DNA from: Arthrobacter psychrochitiniphilus
GTDB lineage: Bacteria; Actinomycetota; Actinomycetes; Actinomycetales; Micrococcaceae
Direction: 5' to 3'
Assembly: GCF_003185915.1 (NCBI RefSeq)
Contig: NZ_QHLZ01000017.1
Coordinates: 1-60,438 of the forward strand
Length of the DNA stretch: 60,438 nt
Below are positions 18,033-27,146 of this stretch, in pieces (within the stretch, counting starts at the first letter, position 1; each line of letters opens with the position of its first letter). Below the pieces are notes generated by a model. It was not told the origin of the DNA. It did no database searches and saw nothing but the letters and a program-made list of their open reading frames with translations. The position numbers were made by a program, and so were the translations under genes.

Positions 18033-19288
18033 CAGGCGGCCCCACTAATGTCAATTTTGTCGGTTACTGCGGCGGTGATGAGCGCCGCGCGGCGCTCATT
18101 TGCTAGTTCTACGATTTTTTTTGCTTCAGCGATTAGCCTGTCAATTTTGGCAGTTTGCTCGTCCAGGTGGGCTGCGATTTGCTGCTGTTCATTTACAGGA
18201 GGAACAACAATATTGAGCCGCAGGAAGACTTCTGGGTAGAGGCGGAAGCGTGAACTCCAAATACCTCGGGAGTGACGGGTCATCTCCACGATGTAGGGCC
18301 GTGAACGGTAGAGGTACCCGAAGTACTTCGGATCGAAATCGAGGTCCGAATGCGGGCGATAGACACCGTACGCCGGGCTTACCACGCCATTGATGCTAGA
18401 CACTCCAAGAGCCCCCATCCAAGCCCACATAGTGTTGATGACAAGGTCTCGTGGCTGTACGACTCGGTATCCGACGTTACTTTCGGCCTCGAACATGTTC
18501 ACGTTCTTCTCGGAACGCGGCGTGATACCTGTCAGGTGCGAGACGGTCAGGAGTTCCTCGCTACCGTCTTCAGAGAGGTTCGCCGCCTCACTGAAGATGT
18601 TCTTGTTTCGGAGGCGGAGCCAGTGACTGGGAGCAATCGGTGCCGGACCGATCCCAGTCGGGGTCAGTTCCGAGTCCGAGTCGAGGCCATTCCAGACCGC
18701 GCGATCAATGACTGTTGAACGCCGTTCCCGGAGGAGATCGACGAGTCGTTTCTGCTGAACCATGAGGTTGTCGATAGATGCGATCTCGAGATCAAGAAAA
18801 TCTGCGATCTGCCGCTGGATTTGAATCGAAGGTTTCTGAAACCACAGGTCACCAATCTGGCCTGCATTGAGATTATCTTGGGTGTTGCTTCGAACATCAC
18901 GCAGGAGATCCTGCTTCATGTCTGCCAGTACGTAGCCGAGGAAACGGGGGTCGACAGAGTCACAGGGAGTAATCCCCAGTATCGCCTGATTCCATGTCGC
19001 CTCGATATCAAGGAAGGCGAGCTCACCAACACTTGCGTACATTGCAAGCAACAGTGTTCCGGGACTGCCGACCGGCATGTTTCGCGATCTCATGCCCGCA
19101 GAGGAGAGAGACTTTGCAGCCTCCCTGACGGATGTCCGACGGCTCATATCGGAAATAGCAACGAAAGGGACCCCTTGGGGATCGTCGCCATCAAGCCAGA
19201 ACGAATCGTCTGATGTTGGGGGAGTCCCACCCGCGACCATCTTGGTGTCCCATTTCATTCGGCCACGGCCCCATGATGTGAGTTTCAC
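18032..19288 (-). CDS. hsdS: Type I restriction enzyme specificity subunit S
   Basis: The 418-residue specificity subunit has the usual two target-recognition domains, each followed by a conserved helical region: TRD1 about residues 10-150 then QRQIADFLDLEIASIDNLMV, and TRD2 about 200-350 then EQQQIAAHLDEQTAKIDRLI. It recognises the bipartite DNA target and docks two HsdM and two HsdR. The GTG start at 19288 overlaps the hsdM stop as GTGA, with GAGG just upstream. The target sequence cannot be read from the protein here. Length and both halves are intact. Confidence 0.93.
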   Translation of the reverse strand: MKLTSWGRGRMKWDTKMVAGGTPPTSDDSFWLDGDDPQGVPFVAISDMSRRTSVREAAKSLSSAGMRSRNMPVGSPGTLLLAMYASVGELAFLDIEATWNQAILGITPCDSVDPRFLGYVLADMKQDLLRDVRSNTQDNLNAGQIGDLWFQKPSIQIQRQIADFLDLEIASIDNLMVQQKRLVDLLRERRSTVIDRAVWNGLDSDSELTPTGIGPAPIAPSHWLRLRNKNIFSEAANLSEDGSEELLTVSHLTGITPRSEKNVNMFEAESNVGYRVVQPRDLVINTMWAWMGALGVSSINGVVSPAYGVYRPHSDLDFDPKYFGYLYRSRPYIVEMTRHSRGIWSSRFRLYPEVFLRLNIVVPPVNEQQQIAAHLDEQTAKIDRLIAEAKKIVELANERRAALITAAVTDKIDISGAA

Positions 19289-21057
19289 TCCTCAACCTCA
19301 CGCAAGAGTTCTCGCATGAGTGAGATTTGCGCCTCAAGATCGCCGTCGATCTCGTCAAGCGTTCGGGGCTCGACCCTCGCGAAGAAGTGTCGGCCAAACG
19401 GAATCTCATACCCGACCTTTGTTCTTTCGAAGTTGACCCAAGCATCGGGCAAGTAGGGAGCGATTTTGATATCGAAGAACTCCTTAAGGACATCATCGCG
19501 TTCGCCCTGACCGGTGGCCTTTTTACCGAAAGTGAAGGGCACGTTCTCTGTATCGCGTTTCTTCGGGTCCGGCTTCGGATTGCCTTTGCGGTCTGTGCAT
19601 GCCTTTCCGGCTTCGTCGAACAACGGTCGTTCGACCGTGATGGTCCAGTAACCGAAGTCCTCGTTGTTGAACACCTTCGAGACAGCGGAGTCGGCGGAAT
19701 CGAACGCATCATAAAGCTTGACGATTTCCTTTCGTTTTCCGTCGTCGATGTTGCGGCTCTTGGATCCAAGATTGCGGCCCATCTTCGTCCAATACGAAGT
19801 ACCGTCGATAAGTTGTACCTTGCCAACACGTTCCGGCTGCTTGCTATTATCGAGCAACCAAATGTAGGTGGCGATGCCCGTGTTGAAGAACATATTTGTA
19901 GGTAGCGCCACGATGGCTTCGACAAAGTCGTTCTCCAGCAACCAGCGCCGAATCTCGGAGGGCCCCGACTCCGCTCCGCCATTGAACAAAGGCGACCCGT
20001 TCAGTACGATGGCGGCGCGTCCACCGCCGTCGGCCTTTGGTCGCATCTTGTGAGCCATATGCATGAGGAAGAGCATCTGCCCATCGCCGATACTCGGAAG
20101 TCCGGCAGCGAACCGGCCGCCGGCACCCATCGATGCCCGCTCGGCTTTGACCTCGCGTTCCTCGGCCTTCCAGTCGACGCCGTATGGAGGGTTGGAGAGG
20201 CAGAAGTCGAAGCCCCGGTCTGCAAATTTGTCCTCGATCAGCGTGTCGCCGAATCGGATGTTGGTGGCATCCTGACCCTTGGCAAGAAGGTCTGACTTGC
20301 AAATGGCGTAAGACTGCTCGTTGTACTCCTGTCCGAAGAGGTGGATATTGGCGTCCGGGTTCTGAGCGAGCAGGTGCTCCTCAGCGACTGAGAGCATACC
20401 TCCGGTGCCGGCGGTCGGGTCGTAGACGTCGCAGATCTTTCCGGGGACAGTGAGGATGTCGTTCTTCTCGGCGAAAAGCAAGTCCACCATCAGACGAATG
20501 GCGTCCCGCGGAGTGTAGTGGTCACCAGACGTCTCGTTCGAGGCCTCGGCAAATTTCCGGATGATGTACTCGTATGCGTCGCCCATCGCGGCGTTCGAGA
20601 CCTTGTTTGGATGCAGAGCTACCTGAGCAAACTTATCTACGATCAAGCGAAGGCGGTCGGAATTGTCCAGTTTCTCGACCTCCTTAGCGAAGTCGAAGTG
20701 CTGGAACACATCTACCTCGCCAAAGCTATCGAGGTACAGTATGAGATTTTCGCGCAGGTTGTCGGCGTCATCCAGAAGGCTTTGCATCTTGCTGCCCTCG
20801 ACGGGCTTGGCGAATTGGTAATCCGAGGTGTTGTAGAAGGTGAGGCCGGTTGCATTGCGAACCTTTGCCTTGATGAGCCTCTCATTGCCCACGTTTTCCT
20901 TGATGATGGCACGGACCTGGTCGCGGGTCGGCTCGAGGATGGCATCAAGGCGGCGCAGAATAGTCATCGGTAGGATGACCGCGCCATATTGATTGGGCCG
21001 ATACGGACCACGCAGTAGATCCGCAATCTGCCAAATGAATGGCCCAAGGTCGCTCAA
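19285..21057 (-). CDS. hsdM: Type I restriction enzyme methyltransferase subunit M
   Basis: This 590-residue N6-adenine DNA methyltransferase protects host DNA and forms the enzyme core with HsdS. The N-terminal helical domain starts SDLGPFIWQIADLLRGPYRP. SAM-binding motif I is DPTAGTGGMLSVAEEHLL, and catalytic motif IV is NPPYG in FCLSNPPYGVDW. The TTG start at 21057 is supported by AGGAGA 6 nt upstream. It is the first gene of the seven-gene operon, so its promoter must lie upstream of 21057; none could be assigned with confidence. Confidence 0.95.
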   Translation of the reverse strand: MSDLGPFIWQIADLLRGPYRPNQYGAVILPMTILRRLDAILEPTRDQVRAIIKENVGNERLIKAKVRNATGLTFYNTSDYQFAKPVEGSKMQSLLDDADNLRENLILYLDSFGEVDVFQHFDFAKEVEKLDNSDRLRLIVDKFAQVALHPNKVSNAAMGDAYEYIIRKFAEASNETSGDHYTPRDAIRLMVDLLFAEKNDILTVPGKICDVYDPTAGTGGMLSVAEEHLLAQNPDANIHLFGQEYNEQSYAICKSDLLAKGQDATNIRFGDTLIEDKFADRGFDFCLSNPPYGVDWKAEEREVKAERASMGAGGRFAAGLPSIGDGQMLFLMHMAHKMRPKADGGGRAAIVLNGSPLFNGGAESGPSEIRRWLLENDFVEAIVALPTNMFFNTGIATYIWLLDNSKQPERVGKVQLIDGTSYWTKMGRNLGSKSRNIDDGKRKEIVKLYDAFDSADSAVSKVFNNEDFGYWTITVERPLFDEAGKACTDRKGNPKPDPKKRDTENVPFTFGKKATGQGERDDVLKEFFDIKIAPYLPDAWVNFERTKVGYEIPFGRHFFARVEPRTLDEIDGDLEAQISLMRELLREVEE

Positions 21058-21849
21058 ATTGTATCTCCTGTTATGCGGATGAAACCATATCTCATTCTGC
21101 CGGAACTTCCTTCCGTGGTGGGGCGATTCACCGTTGCCACGGGCGACGGGCTAGGTTTCGAATAGCACTCGAGGCAGCGATCTTCGGCGGGCACAAGCCC
21201 CGTGGAGAACCGTGGTTTACCCAGTCGGTAATCTAAGTGTGACGCCTAACCCCAAAGAGTACATCTCGCTTCCTCTCAGAGGTCCAAACTTATGGTCTAT
21301 CTTAGTCATACGCGGGTCTGTGAGTTGGCGGACGCATCGATGTGTCGCGCCGCGGTGTGCACACTCGCATATTCCATATTCCGTCTTCCGGCGGACGGGT
21401 TGGAGGGTTTCCGCGTTCAAAACGCAGATTGGGCCCCACGGCTCACAGGGTCACTCTGAGCGGTGCAATGATCGCGGGGACGTGCACCACGTTCATAGCG
21501 GCGGCGTTGTCGAGCCCATCGCCGAACCGCGGCAGAACAAGCTGACCGGAACCGCGGAGGTTCCCATGGGGAACTTCCCTAGAAGCCAGCACCACAGTCC
21601 ACTAAGCGTCAAACCAGAACATCGTTCTGCCTCATCCAGGACAAATCAAACCGACGCGATCCAGAGTACCGAGGTTGTAATTCCCGGCTATGCCTTGCCA
21701 GAAATATCCGCACCACCAGAGGGAAGTCGCGCCTCATCCAGACGACCCGAGACGTAGATCGGAGCTTTCATCCCCGTGGCGCCAAGGCCAGGCTATCCAC
21801 CCGATCAGACTCACTCAAAATACGCCGGCACCGCGATCAGGTACTTCAT
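21058..21849. other. Intergenic upstream of hsd operon
   Basis: This stretch holds the ribosome binding site AGGAGA at 21064-21069 (minus strand) and presumably the operon promoter. The segment near 21675-21730 (TTGTAATTCCCGGCTATGCCTTGCC, of which TAATTCCCGGCTATGCCTTG is diagnostic) is similar to 28086-28120, so it belongs to the island-end repeat material. No gene is supported. Confidence 0.45.
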
Positions 21850-22215
21850 TCGAACTGAAACAGCCGGCGTTGCAGGCTCGGAATTCCAACCGTGCGCAAA
21901 CACCAACGAAATCTATAACCGCAAGTCGGAGCATGTTGAGCACTAAAAAACGATCGTCAGTTATCAACGCTTATGTCCCCTGCCTGCGAAGTGGAGGTCC
22001 ATTCGAGGTTGCCAATAGGACGCTTTGGCCTGTTCCTGCATGATGCGATTACAACAACGCAAGATACTAAAATATGGCCGTTGCGCCATCAAAAGTATGA
22101 GTTCTGTATTACCTGGTGGGAACTCCCGCCCGTCGGCGACATGACCTCGCTCAGGGCCAATCAACCACCAATACTGTGCTTACCACCTTACTCCCAATCG
22201 GTTTCAAGCGAGGAG
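21850..22215. repeat. Island-flanking direct repeat, copy 2
   Basis: Diverged direct repeat of 3380-3760, with the shared landmarks AACTGAAACAGCC, ACCGCAAGTCGGAGCATG, CAAGATACTAAAA, CAAAAGTATGAGTT, CCAATCAACCACCAATACTG and TTTCAAGCGA in the same order and orientation. Together the copies bracket the DNA carrying Gabija, the hsd scar, and the hsd-mrr-alarmone operon. Confidence 0.7.
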
Positions 22216-22221
22216 ACGCGG

Positions 22222-22549
22222 CTAGTTCCGATTTAGCCCAAAATGCCGGGTGAGGAGGGACCGCTTATAGTGGGCTTCGGCTGCGTCCACTTCCGCAGTT
22301 GATTCACCTGGGCTCAAGGCCCGCAAGACGCTGAACTGGAAGGGCGGGGCGCACGTCGCCATGACCAGCAACGATCTCGTCCTCACGCTCGGCCACCTCT
22401 TCTTCATCGGCGCGTTGCTCGCGCGTGAGTGGCCGGTCGAAGCGCGCGTTGATGCGACGGCGAGTGTCGTGGGCTTCGTGCGCTGAACGGATGTCGCGCA
22501 ATGCCTGGTCGCTGGGGATGGGCACGGATGTAGTAAAATGCGACTTCAA
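22222..22549 (-). pseudogene. Small frameshifted reading frame of unknown family
   Basis: From ATG 22549 one frame gives a protein-like charged segment (RRRINARFDRPLTREQRADE, EREDEIVAGHGDVRPA). Similar-quality sequence then continues in another frame to the stop at 22222 (QFSVLRALSPGESTAEVDAA, EAHYKRSLLTRHFGL). One frameshift around 22330-22350 would join them into a ~105-residue protein. I do not recognise the family. It lies beside the excisionase and integrase genes, so it probably belonged to the same mobile element. Confidence 0.4.
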
Positions 22550-22617
22550 CCAAGGTTAGGTATCGAATCCAGCTTGCTGGCGCTTAGACGTTGGCAGGAC
22601 CCGAGGAAGGTACCGAC

Positions 22618-22836
22618 ATGAGCATGTACACCCAGAACAGCAGCCGCATCGATTCCGACACGACCCATTGGCTGTCCCCAACCGAGATCTGCCAGGAGCT
22701 GCAGATTCCGTTACAGACTTTCTACCAGTGGCGGTCGCGGGGCGTCGGGCCACGCGCCTACAGGATCGGCAAGCATCTCCGGGTCAGCCAAGCGGACTTC
22801 GAGGCGTGGCTGTCGCTCCGGTCTGATCCCGAATAA
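22618..22836 (+). CDS. Excisionase-like helix-turn-helix protein
   Basis: The 72-residue protein has one winged HTH of the MerR/excisionase (HTH_17, AlpA-like) type: WLSPTEICQELQIPLQTFYQ, then the wing YRIGKHLRVSQADFEAWL. The ATG at 22618 is chosen because GAGGAAGG lies 5-8 nt upstream. It sits 22 bp before an integrase gene on the same strand, the classic xis-int arrangement, so it probably controls excision direction of the integrated element or the expression of the integrase. Confidence 0.75.
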   Translation: MSMYTQNSSRIDSDTTHWLSPTEICQELQIPLQTFYQWRSRGVGPRAYRIGKHLRVSQADFEAWLSLRSDPE

Positions 22837-22858
22837 CGGCAGTCTGGAGATAAGTCAG

Positions 22859-24157
22859 ATGGCCAGAGATCTCCTCCCCATGGGCGCTTGGGGGTCCATC
22901 CACGTTCATCGGCTCGGTGCGGGCTCCTGGCAGGCCCGCACCAGATTCCGCGACTTGGATGGAAAATCCGTCATGTAGAAGCGCGGGGCGCCTCCTCTGC
23001 CTCGGCGCGAAGGAACTTGCAGCAGAAGTTGGTTGACCGCAAGACACCGAGGGATGGACTCGTAAACTCCCGGGACAAAATCGAGCAACTCGCGAAGGTG
23101 TTCCTAGCCGGCCTTGAAGCTTCCGACAAGGCCTCGCGAACAAAGGACAAGTACGACTACTGCGTCAACAAATACATTTTGCCGGCGCTCGGGGAAGTCC
23201 GCATTGGCGAAGCGACCTCAGGCGTGATCGACCGCTTCATTCGCGGACTCGTTGAGGACGTGGGACCGTCCACAGCTAGAAGTTGCGGCGCCGTCCTGTC
23301 GTGGATGTTCAAAGTAGCCCTTCGTCATGACGCCGTCACGAGCAACCCGGTTAGGGGAATCACCATTCCACACGGCAAGAAATCTAAGCTCAAAGCCCTC
23401 GATGTAGAGCAGTATCGGGACCTCAGGGCCAAAGTCATTGAGTTGGGAACGGGAGCCAACCCTCGGCCGGCCCCGAACGCAGGAACTTCACGAAATGATG
23501 GACTTCTTCATTGCCACGGGCGTTCGCCCAGGCGAGCTTTTCGCGGTGCGCTGGGACGATCTTGACCTCACGGCCACTCCGCCCACAGTTTTCATCAATG
23601 CCACAGTTATTAGAAAGCGGACAGGCAGCGCCAGGATCCAGGGCCATCCAAAGTCTCAGCATGGCGTCCGCCATCTTGCCATACCTGCGTTCCTAGTGGA
23701 GCAGCTCCTCTTACGCCGCAATCGTCAGAAGCAATCGGGAGTATCCAATCCTCTCGATCTCATCTTCCCTTCATCGACGGGAACAACTGTCGATCCCAAC
23801 AATGTGGGGAAGCTTTGGCGCAAGGTTGCAGACCGGGCCGGCTACGAATGGGTGACCTTCAAGACCTTCAGGAAGGCCACGTCAACTCGCATCGCGCGAA
23901 CCCTGGGCCCCGAGGCGGCAGCGTATCAAGCCGGCCATTCCAAGATTTCGATGACCCAGAAACATTACATTGAAGAAATCCATGAGGCCTTGGACTCGAC
24001 GTCCGTCACTGACGCGTTCAAGCCCGAAGACGAGACTCAGCCCGTGCATGAAACAGGCCAAGAGGACCAGCCTGGTGGCACTGAAATGCCATCATCCGAA
24101 GAAGTTTCGGAGCCACCGGAGGACCCTCAGGAACCGACCCAAGAGGACGAAAGATGA
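22859..24157 (+). pseudogene. Tyrosine site-specific integrase, at least two frame disruptions
   Basis: The ATG at 22859 opens a typical actinobacterial integrase N-terminus (MARDLLPMGAWGSIHVHRLG, SWQARTRFRDLDGK). That frame hits a stop near 22976, and similarity resumes in another frame with ASARRNLQQKLVDRKTP and the SAM-like core-binding domain (to about 23440). A second shift near 23450-23465 moves to the catalytic domain: FIATGVRPGELFAVRWDDLD with the first catalytic Arg, later TFKTFRKATSTRIA (altered second Arg-box region), AYQAGHSKISMTQKHYIE with His and Tyr nucleophile. The C-terminus is a Glu/Pro-rich tail. The adjacent tRNA 3'-end-like site supports integration at a tRNA gene. As read, no functional protein can be made. 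Confidence 0.82.
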
Positions 24158-24200
24158 TGAAAGAGGTGACTCAATCCGGTAGGTTACCGGTAGGTTAAGC

Positions 24201-24228
24201 AAAAATGGCCCCGAATAGGGGTCATTCT
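24201..24228 (+). terminator. Rho-independent terminator-like hairpin after integrase
   Basis: ATGGCCCC (24205-24212) pairs with GGGGTCAT (24218-24225) across a 5-nt loop, with A-rich and T-rich flanks. It lies 44 bp after the integrase stop. A near-identical hairpin with a longer stem is at 28420-28450, next to another attachment-site copy. Confidence 0.65.
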
Positions 24229-24261
24229 CGCATCCAAATTCCCTGTAAATCCGGGCTTTCT

Positions 24262-24297
24262 GGGCCCCCTGTCGGATTCGAACCGACGACCCCCGCT
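24262..24297 (-). other. tRNA 3'-end-like attachment site, copy 1
   Basis: On the minus strand this reads as the T-arm and acceptor end of a tRNA: stem GTCGG, loop TTCGAAT, stem CCGAC, then AGGGGGC and CCA. The 5' half and anticodon arm are absent, so it is not a tRNA gene and the isotype cannot be read. Its position ~105 bp after an integrase gene and its recurrence at 28482, 41968 and 42091 fit att sites left by integration into tRNA 3' ends. Confidence 0.75.
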
Positions 24298-24960
24298 TTA
24301 GGCTGAGAGGGCAATTTCGACCTGTCAAGACCTCGCATTACCTTTTGTTCTAGAGGTTCATCTGCAACAATGAAGAGTACTAAATAGCCGACAATTGTCG
24401 CTGATTCTGGCGCGTTTATGGCGAGTCGGTCGAAACTGCCGTATCGGCCTGTTGGGAGACCTCGGTGGAGCCAGTCAGCCCCGATCCCGTAGTGAGTGCT
24501 GATACCTTATTGACGACGAGCTCGCGAGTCTGTTGACCTTAGAACTTAGGATTGGCAATAGAACTTAGGATTAGCAATCCGCGTTTCCGGTCATTGTTGA
24601 GCGTTGCCTATCCGCGCCTAGATTCCGGGACAAAATCCGAAAACGATGGCTGGGCGCTCCCGGTCATGTCCAGGCATTGCCGACTGTTTCCGGTGGGTAA
24701 ACGGTGGGCGGTACGATGCTGCGCGGCCATTTCTACTACCGTGGCCGTGTGCGCTGGTAATGGTCAATAGCAGCGGGAGGGATACGCCACGGTGACGTCC
24801 GGCCGCCAGCCTTGTACGCGCCCTTCAGCGCGTGGGTGCGGCAATGAACGACAATCGTTCGGACCGGTTCCTGCAACATATCAGCCACTTGGGCAGGAGT
24901 GTAGGCGCGAATGGCAAGGGTGGGCGATCTCTTCTCTATAGTCATGATCCAAGCTACCCC
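24290..24960. repeat. Long direct repeat with excisionase-like gene, copy 1
   Basis: This stretch is a diverged duplicate of 55979-56640. Shared landmarks are CCCCGCTTTAGGC, GCATTACCTTTT, GTTCTAGAG/ATTCTAGAG, CAATTGTCGCTGATTCTGGC, GAGTCGGTCGAAACTGCCG, GAACTTAGGA, TTTCCGGTGGGTAAACGG and the minus-strand HTH gene. It starts inside the attachment-site sequence. The two copies are about 31.7 kb apart in direct orientation. Confidence 0.75.
24736..24945 (-). CDS. Excisionase-like HTH protein (paralogue of 56409-56621)
   Basis: The 69-residue protein has an excisionase/HTH_17-type fold: RAYTPAQVADMLQEPVRTIV, then the wing AGGRTSPWRIPPAAIDHY. It is plainly homologous to the protein at 56409-56621, differing at scattered positions. 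The ATG at 24945 is preferred because similarity between the copies begins there; the frame is open to 24996. Such proteins bend DNA at att sites or act as small repressors. It lies inside a repeat that includes a tRNA-like att core. Confidence 0.7.
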   Translation of the reverse strand: MTIEKRSPTLAIRAYTPAQVADMLQEPVRTIVVHCRTHALKGAYKAGGRTSPWRIPPAAIDHYQRTRPR

Positions 24961-25074
24961 GCCACCCACAGCTAGGAGCTCGCCCAACCATGACACTTAC
25001 AACGCTTCCCACCCCGCAACGGAGCGGCGCTGCACGGTTCGCCGTCGTGCTTCTTCGCACCACGAGTGCTCGTC

Positions 25075-25620
25075 TTAGTCTTCAAAATTGTAGTCCTCGA
25101 TGGTTTTCATCAGCTTCCGAAATAGTTGCAGTCCTCGGCGGGCGTGATGCCAACGTTTGGGCGGAAAACGCGTCGGGTCGACCGCTTTGGCGAGCTGCTG
25201 GAGAATTGCTGAAACTTCGGCAACTGGCGCCTTTTCCCGAGTTTTCCGGAAGTGAACCAACCGAACACTCCATTCTGCGGCCGTCAGTAGATTGCTGAGA
25301 GTCTTGCCTACTGGGAATGCCAAGGCTGGGAGTACCGTCTCCGGCTCCAGGACCGCGGTCCGATACCTATCCATCGCAGTTGTCCAGTGGGCTAGCTCGC
25401 CCGTGGTTCCTGCGAACGCACTGCGCACAAGCGACAAGCTTCTCAAATGCTGTTCGAGCTGACGCGCCGTGTCAGCAACTTTTGACCGCTCAAGTGCGCG
25501 GGATATCAGAATCTGCTTCCTGACTTCCAGCCATGGCGCAAATAGATACTGTGCGATTACTGTCGTGAAGAATGCCACAAATATTGCGGTGCCTGCTGAC
25601 CACCACATTTGGTAGGTCAT
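25075..25620 (-). CDS. Unknown membrane-anchored protein
   Basis: The 181-residue protein has one N-terminal membrane helix (about residues 7-29, AGTAIFVAFFTTVIAQYLFA) followed by a cytosolic or exported helical domain rich in Arg and Leu. I do not recognise the family. Its start overlaps the stop of the gene at 25617-26261 by 4 nt (ATGA), so the two form a translationally coupled pair. The partner carries a beta-rich domain, suggesting a two-protein membrane complex; this is inference. Confidence 0.6.
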   Translation of the reverse strand: MTYQMWWSAGTAIFVAFFTTVIAQYLFAPWLEVRKQILISRALERSKVADTARQLEQHLRSLSLVRSAFAGTTGELAHWTTAMDRYRTAVLEPETVLPALAFPVGKTLSNLLTAAEWSVRLVHFRKTREKAPVAEVSAILQQLAKAVDPTRFPPKRWHHARRGLQLFRKLMKTIEDYNFED

Positions 25621-26261
25621 CTTTTTAGTTCCCCCAATCCCGATACAATACGTTGCAACATTTTATGAATACTCTTAGCTTCTGCGCCGAGGCTCGAGGT
25701 CGGATCCGGCCCTGATGTAGGCATAGGCGTAATTGCCGCGATGTGGTCAACAGATAGTACGTAGACGTCGGTGTAGGTGGGTTCGGCGGGATCTTCGCCA
25801 CGGTAGGTGAACGTCAGCGTGGCGTCACCAAGTATCCCATTGACTTTTTCGGAGAGCGGGCCGGTGGCGGTCTTCACACCTTTGGGGAGTCCGGTTCGCC
25901 AAAAGACACGAATTGATACGCCGGGAGGCACAATTTGTGGCTTCTCGAAGAGGCGCCGCAGCCCTAAAGTGATCAAATCGTCGCTCTCAGGCCACCCATC
26001 CAGAAAAATTGTCAAGTCACGAGCTGCAGTCTTACCAGTGTTGCGGATCTGGAGATCCCAGCATGGCGCACCCCAAAGGCCGGGAGCAAGAACCGGATAG
26101 ACATACGGTCTTGTTTGAGCGGCGCTGTCCTTGCGCAGATGCCTCAGGCTACTGGTGGCGACCCAGCCAGCCCATGCTGCACCGCCGACCAGACCTAATG
26201 TGCCTACTGCCGTTGCTATTCCTGCCGTAAGCGTCCAGAACGCCATAGATTCTTCAGTCAC
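25617..26261 (-). CDS. Membrane-anchored beta-rich domain protein
   Basis: The 214-residue protein has an N-terminal transmembrane helix (about residues 10-34) and a beta-rich domain starting TRPYVYPVLAPG, with IRNTGKTAARDLTIFLDG, IVPPGVSIRVFWRTG and TYTDVYVLSVDHI. The order of blocks matches the protein at 8975-9856 (RPYV, KNIGVRPALNVTI, APGQEMRTFYDS, YTDVSTLDIEAL), so I consider them one family; 27147-27848 may be a distant third member. Start GTG 26261 is uncertain; ATG 26246 is possible. It is coupled to the downstream gene by a 4-nt overlap. Function is unknown. Confidence 0.62.
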   Translation of the reverse strand: MTEESMAFWTLTAGIATAVGTLGLVGGAAWAGWVATSSLRHLRKDSAAQTRPYVYPVLAPGLWGAPCWDLQIRNTGKTAARDLTIFLDGWPESDDLITLGLRRLFEKPQIVPPGVSIRVFWRTGLPKGVKTATGPLSEKVNGILGDATLTFTYRGEDPAEPTYTDVYVLSVDHIAAITPMPTSGPDPTSSLGAEAKSIHKMLQRIVSGLGELKR

Positions 26262-26563
26262 GTATCCATCCTAGAAGCCAGTTGATGATTACCTGAGTTT
26301 TCCCTGATCGGCGTTGGTATCTTTCATGGCTGGCGGAGCTTGCATAAGGGCTGTTCTCGGAATGGATGGTAGGCAAGTCCAAGGTGGGTGAAAAATTCGA
26401 ACGAAGGAGTACTCGACCACGCCTCATACGTCCCTAAATACTGCCCTCGCTAAGCCTTCGTTGGCGACCGTCTGGCCGACAGTATTAGCGGCTACCCCCT
26501 AGCGTCGAACTTATTCTTGGGCAAGGACGGATTAGAAAGACGTAGAAAACTCAACGTTGACAA
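26262..26563. other. Intergenic, no gene seen
   Basis: About 300 bases upstream of the minus-strand pair. They probably contain its promoter, which I could not define. Confidence 0.35.
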
Positions 26564-27088
26564 GTGTCCGTCGCAAAGGTCGAGTTCCCTCAACATGCCA
26601 GCCAACTCTTTGCCGGATGGAAGAAAGAAGTTCAGAGGATTCGTCTGGGGCCGAACGAAGGCAGACCAGACGAAAGTGTTACTACCGTGGTTTTGTTCAG
26701 CAATGGAACGGAACGATCATTTCTCGTCGATAAAGGCAGAAGCTTGTCTTGCGCCATCGAATCGCCGGCACGTCCACTAGAGATACTCCATAGCTTGGAC
26801 ACCATCAAAACCAATACATCGTTCGACGTGACCAGCGTCAGCGTGCCAAGCTGCAGACCGCTGGCTCTCATTGACCCACAATGGGTACCGAGTTTTCGAG
26901 TGCTTCCGTCAGCCACTATAAGTCGTTGGGAGCAGTGCCTTTGGGTTCCCCGCTGGCCCAAAACAAAACCACCTCGGGGTAGCACGATTGCTGGCAACTT
27001 CAGGCACATTCGCCGTAGTTGTCACAGCTACGCCAAAACCCGAATGGGTGCATCAATGCAAGATGTACCGTTTTTCGACCTATTTTGA
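26564..27088 (+). CDS. Possible small hypothetical protein
   Basis: A 174-residue frame from GTG 26564 has moderately protein-like composition in its first ~125 residues (FPQHASQLFAGWKKEVQRIR, TVVLFSNGTERSFLVDKGRS), but a basic, irregular C-terminus. An opposite-strand frame at 26632-27009 competes with it. No family, signal peptide or good ribosome binding site is visible. It could be a real accessory gene or chance. Confidence 0.25.
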   Translation: MSVAKVEFPQHASQLFAGWKKEVQRIRLGPNEGRPDESVTTVVLFSNGTERSFLVDKGRSLSCAIESPARPLEILHSLDTIKTNTSFDVTSVSVPSCRPLALIDPQWVPSFRVLPSATISRWEQCLWVPRWPKTKPPRGSTIAGNFRHIRRSCHSYAKTRMGASMQDVPFFDLF

Positions 27089-27146
27089 TCTGGCGTTGAC
27101 ACGTGTTAAGTGCCTAGTACTTGAGCCAGGTTCTTTGCCGCGAGGT

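Noticed and set aside
17166..18239. Plus-strand 357-codon open frame opposite the Mrr-like gene
   Set aside because: It is antisense to a gene with clear catalytic motifs and overlapping neighbours, has no ribosome binding site and matches no family.
24262..24297. A functional tRNA gene
   Set aside because: Only the T-arm and acceptor 3' half are present here and in the other three copies; there is no anticodon or D arm.
24500..24570. Short repeats (AGAACTTAGGATT twice) as a CRISPR seed
   Set aside because: There are only two copies with an ~18-bp period, no spacers and no cas genes in the window.
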